A stretch of DNA of 64,000 bases from Bacillota bacterium (lineage in GTDB: Bacteria; Bacillota; Clostridia; Peptostreptococcales; Anaerovoracaceae), in assembly GCA_017941085.1 (NCBI GenBank), contig JAGAXF010000002.1:124001-188000 (forward strand). The letters are read 5' to 3'. Under the pieces are notes generated by a model. That model was not told where the DNA came from, ran no database searches, and was given only the letters and a program-made list of their open reading frames with translations. Below, piece after piece: positions 61,175 to 64,000 of the stretch. Positions within the stretch are counted from its first letter, which is position 1, and every line of letters starts with the position of its first letter. A program made the translations under genes and the position numbers.

Positions 61175-62227
61175 ATGAATGTTAATGTATTAAGTAGAAC
61201 TACTATTCACGAGTCTATATTGGATGAGGCTAGAGCCCATTGCAACAAAGTATTAGATGCCAAATGGGATAGCCTTTGGATTAAAGACTCCATAAGTAAA
61301 AAGGACATAGATGCAGCAAGCCAGCTTTTTATTCATGGAAAAGAAGTATCGGAAAAAAGCGATGTTCTTCTTATTCTTCCAACAAAGCAAAGCAGGCATT
61401 CTATAGAATCTGTTGTATCAATGGCAAAATCGCAGATAAGCGATATAGAGGTTTACCTTTGTCCGGATTCATTGGATCCAAAAGACCAGGAGGAGCTTAT
61501 AAATCTATTGGAAGGAAAGGCAGTGACACTCTTTGTAGTGGCTCTTGGTGAGGAGGATTTAGTATTTAGGGCAAACTATGCTATATATAAGAAATTGGCA
61601 TTTCAAATTGCCAATAAGCAATCAGAGGAAAGGGAAAGAATTTATGTGGCGCTGGATGAATCAAGTGAAACAGTTGCCCAAGATGCATCGGAAAACAATT
61701 ATCCGGCCATGAGATTTCCTGAAGGAACAGACCCTAATTATCTGGCAAACTCCATTGGGGTGACCTTTCCGCTTCTGGCCATGGGCATAGATCTGGAGGA
61801 ATACCTAAAGGGTTTTTATGATACAGTGGCGGCCCCTGATTGGGACAGAGACGCAGGACTCTTTGGATATTTTCTCAGCAAAGCCGCCCCTAAGGAAATT
61901 GGACTTTATGCCTATCAAAGAGAAGTGAAACCACTACTTAATTGGCTAAAGGCGATTATTGATTCGAAGACAAATATAAATTCCGATGGCCTTAATCTGG
62001 ATATTCTAATAGGATCAGAAAAGAGCCCTTTGGATATAATGACACCCTCCTTCCAGGGTTGCGATCCGGACGGCTCACTTTCAGCCCTTAACAGAAGAAA
62101 TGCTAAAGACATGTTTTTCCAAAAGGAGGAGCCGGGGTTCAACCTGGAGATAGAGGATTTCTCCTCTTATTCTATAGGGGCCATAATGGCCTTCATCCAG
62201 ATTTCTGCTCTTCTAATGACGGAATAA
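61175..62227 (+). CDS. Divergent glucose-6-phosphate isomerase-like (SIS fold) protein
   Basis: The 350-residue protein is unlike well-known enzymes over most of its length. The middle segment NYLANSIGVTFPLLAMGIDLEEYLKGFYD resembles the phosphoglucose isomerase pattern (SxVGLLPxAxAGID...), and the following LYAYQREVKPLLNWLKAIIDSK and a late GCDPDGSLSALNRR occupy places similar to PGI motifs. It is about 100 residues shorter than PGI, and the clear active-site signatures are missing, so activity is doubtful. It is 13 bases after prfB and probably co-transcribed. Confidence 0.6.
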   Translation: MNVNVLSRTTIHESILDEARAHCNKVLDAKWDSLWIKDSISKKDIDAASQLFIHGKEVSEKSDVLLILPTKQSRHSIESVVSMAKSQISDIEVYLCPDSLDPKDQEELINLLEGKAVTLFVVALGEEDLVFRANYAIYKKLAFQIANKQSEERERIYVALDESSETVAQDASENNYPAMRFPEGTDPNYLANSIGVTFPLLAMGIDLEEYLKGFYDTVAAPDWDRDAGLFGYFLSKAAPKEIGLYAYQREVKPLLNWLKAIIDSKTNINSDGLNLDILIGSEKSPLDIMTPSFQGCDPDGSLSALNRRNAKDMFFQKEEPGFNLEIEDFSSYSIGAIMAFIQISALLMTE

Positions 62228-62325
62228 CTAAGGTTTTACATGGCTTTAACACTGGGATAAAAACAAAAAAAAGAATGTCCATTGGGGCAAAGTATACAAA
62301 TAAATATGTATCAAGACGAAGAAAC

Positions 62326-62374
62326 TTTACAAATGCCCGAGCGAATGGTATCATAATTTTGATGGAATTATGAT
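62326..62374 (+). promoter_or_regulatory. Promoter and operator of the toxin-antitoxin pair
   Basis: TTTACA (62326-62331) and TATCAT (62349-62354) are 17 bases apart. ATCATAATT (62350-62358) and AATTATGAT (62366-62374) form a perfect inverted repeat over the -10 box and expected start, as in self-regulated antitoxin operons. Confidence 0.65.
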
Positions 62375-62390
62375 GATTGGAGGCTGCATG

Positions 62391-62648
62391 ATGATTAATA
62401 TAAGACCAGTTTCAGATCTTCGTTACAAGTTTAAGGAAATCGAAAGCGAGGTAAAGGAAGGCGCGCCTGTCTATCTGACAAAAAACGGGTATGGCACCAT
62501 GGTCGTTTTGAGCATAGACTCCTATGCGAGGTTGATAGACTATACGGAAGATGCGTTGGATGAGGCAGATCAGTACGCCAAAAGGCATACAAAACGCATG
62601 ACGCACGAAGAGGTATTTTCTGGTGTGCGGGAGAAACTGAATGGCTAA
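62391..62648 (+). CDS. Phd/YefM-family antitoxin
   Basis: The 85-residue product has the N-terminal DNA-binding form of Phd/YefM antitoxins (INIRPVSDLRYKFKEIESEVKEGAPVYLTKNGYGTMVVLSIDSYARL) and a charged C-terminus that would neutralise the toxin. The ATG at 62391 is seven bases after GGAGG; 62388 is also possible. It overlaps the toxin gene by eight bases. Confidence 0.88.
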   Translation: MINIRPVSDLRYKFKEIESEVKEGAPVYLTKNGYGTMVVLSIDSYARLIDYTEDALDEADQYAKRHTKRMTHEEVFSGVREKLNG

Positions 62649-62958
62649 AAAACAATATGAACTTCGCTATCTTCCGCTGTTCTATGAAGATCTACTACAA
62701 AAAATCACATATATATCCGAGGAGCTCCACAATCCCAAAGCAGCTAATGATCTGTTGGATGCCGTTGAAAAGGCTATACAGGAACGCTCCTTTTGTGCAG
62801 AAGCGTTTGAGCCTTATCCATCGACAAGAGAGCGCGAACGGCCCTACTACGCAATCTATGTAAAGAATTTTGTGATCTACTATGTAGTTATTGATCAACA
62901 TATTATGGAAGTTCGACGGTTTTTATATAAGGGACAAGATCGCTGGGAGATGCTCTGA
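62641..62958 (+). CDS. RelE/ParE-family toxin
   Basis: The 105-residue protein fits the RelE/ParE superfamily: LRYLPLFYEDLLQKITYISEEL at the N-terminus and YYAIYVKNFVIYYVVIDQHIMEVRRFLYKGQDRWEML at the end. RelE-type members cut mRNA on the ribosome, ParE-type poison gyrase; the conserved C-terminal RRFLYKGQDRW suggests a ribosome-dependent RNase, but this is not certain. Overlap with the antitoxin indicates coupled translation. Codon use differs from the housekeeping genes, which fits acquisition. Confidence 0.87.
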   Translation: MAKKQYELRYLPLFYEDLLQKITYISEELHNPKAANDLLDAVEKAIQERSFCAEAFEPYPSTRERERPYYAIYVKNFVIYYVVIDQHIMEVRRFLYKGQDRWEML

Positions 62959-62961
62959 TTA

Positions 62962-62981
62962 TTGAGTACACTTTGAGTACA
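62962..62981 (+). repeat. Direct repeat TTGAGTACA x2
   Basis: TTGAGTACA occurs at 62962-62970 and 62973-62981, eleven bases apart, just after the toxin gene and upstream of the tRNA fragment. It may belong to the recombination region. Confidence 0.5.
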
Positions 62982-63038
62982 GCCGCGGCAGTATTCAGGA
63001 AAACCTCCTTCTGTGCGGCTTCGCGGGACGGGGTCCGA

Positions 63039-63062
63039 GTTCAAATCCCCCTCTCTCCGCCA
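63039..63062 (+). other. tRNA 3'-end fragment, probable attachment site
   Basis: GTTCAAAT followed by CCCCC, TCTCTCC, G and CCA is the T-loop, T-stem, acceptor stem, discriminator and CCA of a tRNA, probably tRNA-Ser. The matching 5' half (GGAGAGA) is absent upstream and the bases before the T-loop do not pair, so the gene is only a 3' piece. Such pieces are left when an element integrates into a tRNA gene. Confidence 0.65.
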
Positions 63063-63066
63063 TTTA

Positions 63067-63098
63067 AGAGTCGTTCGAAAGAGCGGCTCTATTTCTTT
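63067..63098 (+). terminator. Terminator after the tRNA fragment
   Basis: AGAGTCG (63067-63073) pairs with CGGCTCT (63084-63090), with one G-U pair, followed by ATTTCTTT. It looks like the original terminator of the tRNA gene. Confidence 0.6.
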
Positions 63099-63170
63099 GT
63101 AAGCGTTGTAATTAGTGGGTTTGAAAGATTTGATGAATTAGATGTATTCCCGCAGATGCATCCAATTCTA

Positions 63171-63200
63171 TGGATACACTTTGATGTTTTTTGGATACAC
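63171..63200 (+). repeat. Direct repeat TGGATACAC x2, 21 bases apart
   Basis: TGGATACAC at 63171-63179 and 63192-63200 are exactly two helix turns apart and lie between the tRNA fragment and the integrase stop codon, where arm-type integrase or excisionase sites are often found. Confidence 0.5.
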
Positions 63201-63214
63201 CTGCGTAGCATTGC

Positions 63215-64000
63215 TTAGGACAGGGCCTTCACGAAATTATCGTATTTTTCAGCCTCGTCACTTCTGTCGTAATAGTAGTTGTTAAGAGTAGTTTTTTCGT
63301 CCATATGACCGGCGATTTGTCTCGCTGTATTAAGATTGAGACCGCCGTCTATCATTGTAGAAATCATAGTCTTACGCACCTTATGGATGCTTTTTTCCTC
63401 GATGCCCAGTTCTCTGCAGTATTTGGTAATAGTTTTCTGCGATGCGGTATAAGTCGCTACAGGCTTGTCGTTAGGACAAAAGATATAATTGTCGACGCTT
63501 AAGCCGAGAGCTTTTCTTCTTTCCGTAATCTTATCTATAATAGATTTTGCTGCAGGAGTTAACGGAACTTTTCTTGCACCATAGGTTCCTTTGGTGTGTT
63601 CGATTATCTCTCCGGTAGGGTAGCGGACCATCCTGTTTACGGTGAGACTGTTCTCATCGATGTCGCAATACTTCAAAGCAGACACTTCACCTATGCGTAG
63701 ACCGGTATAAAACAGGAATGCTATAACAAGTGGCACAAAATGTTGCACATAGTGCTCATCGCTATCGAAAGCCTCCATAGCTCTGGTAATAATCTGTTGC
63801 TCCTCTTCCTTGCTGAACACTTGAGTATGATCTTCTTTCTTCCGTGACGGTTCAAGAACTCTCTTTTTGTCAATCTTGACTTTAAGAAACTCATTGCTAT
63901 CGACAATCTCACTGTCCACTGCATACTCAAGCATCTGCCTCAGTATTAGTGAGAAATTGCCGAACTTGTGACGATCCATCTTGTGCTCTCTAATCATCGT
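63215..64000 (-). CDS. Tyrosine recombinase/integrase (partial, N-terminus beyond window)
   Basis: The visible 260 residues hold the end of the core-binding domain and the whole catalytic domain: Arg in YTGLRIGEVSAL, Lys region EHTKGTYGARKVPL, HKVRKT as the HxxR box, GHMDEKTTLNNYYY with the last His and the nucleophilic Tyr. This is the Tn916/phage-type integrase family of Firmicute integrative elements. Its 3' end faces the tRNA fragment, so this is the end of an integrated element whose body lies to the right, outside the window. Confidence 0.9.
   Translation of the reverse strand, partial: TMIREHKMDRHKFGNFSLILRQMLEYAVDSEIVDSNEFLKVKIDKKRVLEPSRKKEDHTQVFSKEEEQQIITRAMEAFDSDEHYVQHFVPLVIAFLFYTGLRIGEVSALKYCDIDENSLTVNRMVRYPTGEIIEHTKGTYGARKVPLTPAAKSIIDKITERRKALGLSVDNYIFCPNDKPVATYTASQKTITKYCRELGIEEKSIHKVRKTMISTMIDGGLNLNTARQIAGHMDEKTTLNNYYYDRSDEAEKYDNFVKALS

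Noticed and set aside
62972-63062. Complete tRNA-Ser gene
   Set aside because: The acceptor 5' strand is absent at the expected distance and the T-stem does not pair, so only a 3' fragment is supported.

Overview
The window looks like chromosomal DNA from an anaerobic, amino-acid-fermenting member of the Clostridia (Bacillota), possibly close to the Peptostreptococcaceae or Family XIII. The reasons are the complete oxidative ornithine pathway of the Clostridium (Acetoanaerobium) sticklandii type, the arginine deiminase genes, anaerobic cobalamin genes, M32 peptidases, Firmicute-type housekeeping gene order, AGGAG ribosome binding sites and AGA-rich codon use. Genus-level placement is inference.

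Layout. 1-8350: replication, translation and cell-cycle block (gdpP end, rplI, dnaB, dnaD-like, divIC-like, rnmV, rsmA), then convergent walJ, rnhA, aroB and rlmH. 8350-20940: ornithine fermentation locus: ArsR regulator, NhaC antiporter, a sigma-54 enhancer-binding regulator, then ord-ortA-ortB-oraS-oraE-mutL-like-orr. 21000-33100: cell wall and housekeeping genes (VanY-type carboxypeptidase, CvpA, TadA, IspE, HtrA, Ddl, DUF1934, DUF1846, a lipoprotein, a phosphohexomutase, a phosphoribosyltransferase). 33400-42060: cobalamin genes in two groups (cbiK with gdhA; cobT-cobU-cobS-cobU-like-cobC) around membrane, HD-domain and EamA genes. 42100-50020: sortase B, BirA, and a guanine riboswitch followed by xpt and a BMP-family nucleoside ABC transporter. 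50100-55900: slipin, two tandem M32 carboxypeptidases and a serpin lipoprotein. 56300-59930: arcA, argF/arcB, arcC. 60060-62230: prfB with its programmed frameshift and a divergent sugar-isomerase-like protein. 62390-64000: a toxin-antitoxin pair, a tRNA 3'-end fragment and a tyrosine integrase cut by the window edge, i.e. the border of an integrated element.

How the genes fit together. Arginine is converted to ornithine, ATP, CO2 and ammonia by ArcA, ArgF/ArcB and ArcC. Ornithine racemase, the AdoCbl/PLP ornithine 4,5-aminomutase (OraSE), 2,4-diaminopentanoate dehydrogenase (Ord) and 2-amino-4-oxopentanoate thiolase (OrtAB) then give D-alanine and acetyl-CoA. The cob/cbi genes can supply AdoCbl, and the MutL-like ATPase can reactivate the mutase. 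Upstream of ord there is a textbook -24/-12 sigma-54 promoter, two GCAAA-N4-TTTGC palindromes and a terminator; a third copy of the palindrome overlaps the -35 box of the sigma-54 regulator gene. This predicts a self-repressing activator circuit for ornithine use, which I regard as the most interesting system here.

Other recurrent themes are three or four promoters placed so that transcripts start at or next to the start codon (rnhA, the sigma-54 regulator, cvpA, tadA), long near-perfect hairpins inside the catabolic operons (ortB-oraS, oraE-mutL, argF-arcC), a BirA-type operator with an unusually short spacer, and clustered ATGCAT boxes upstream of arcA.
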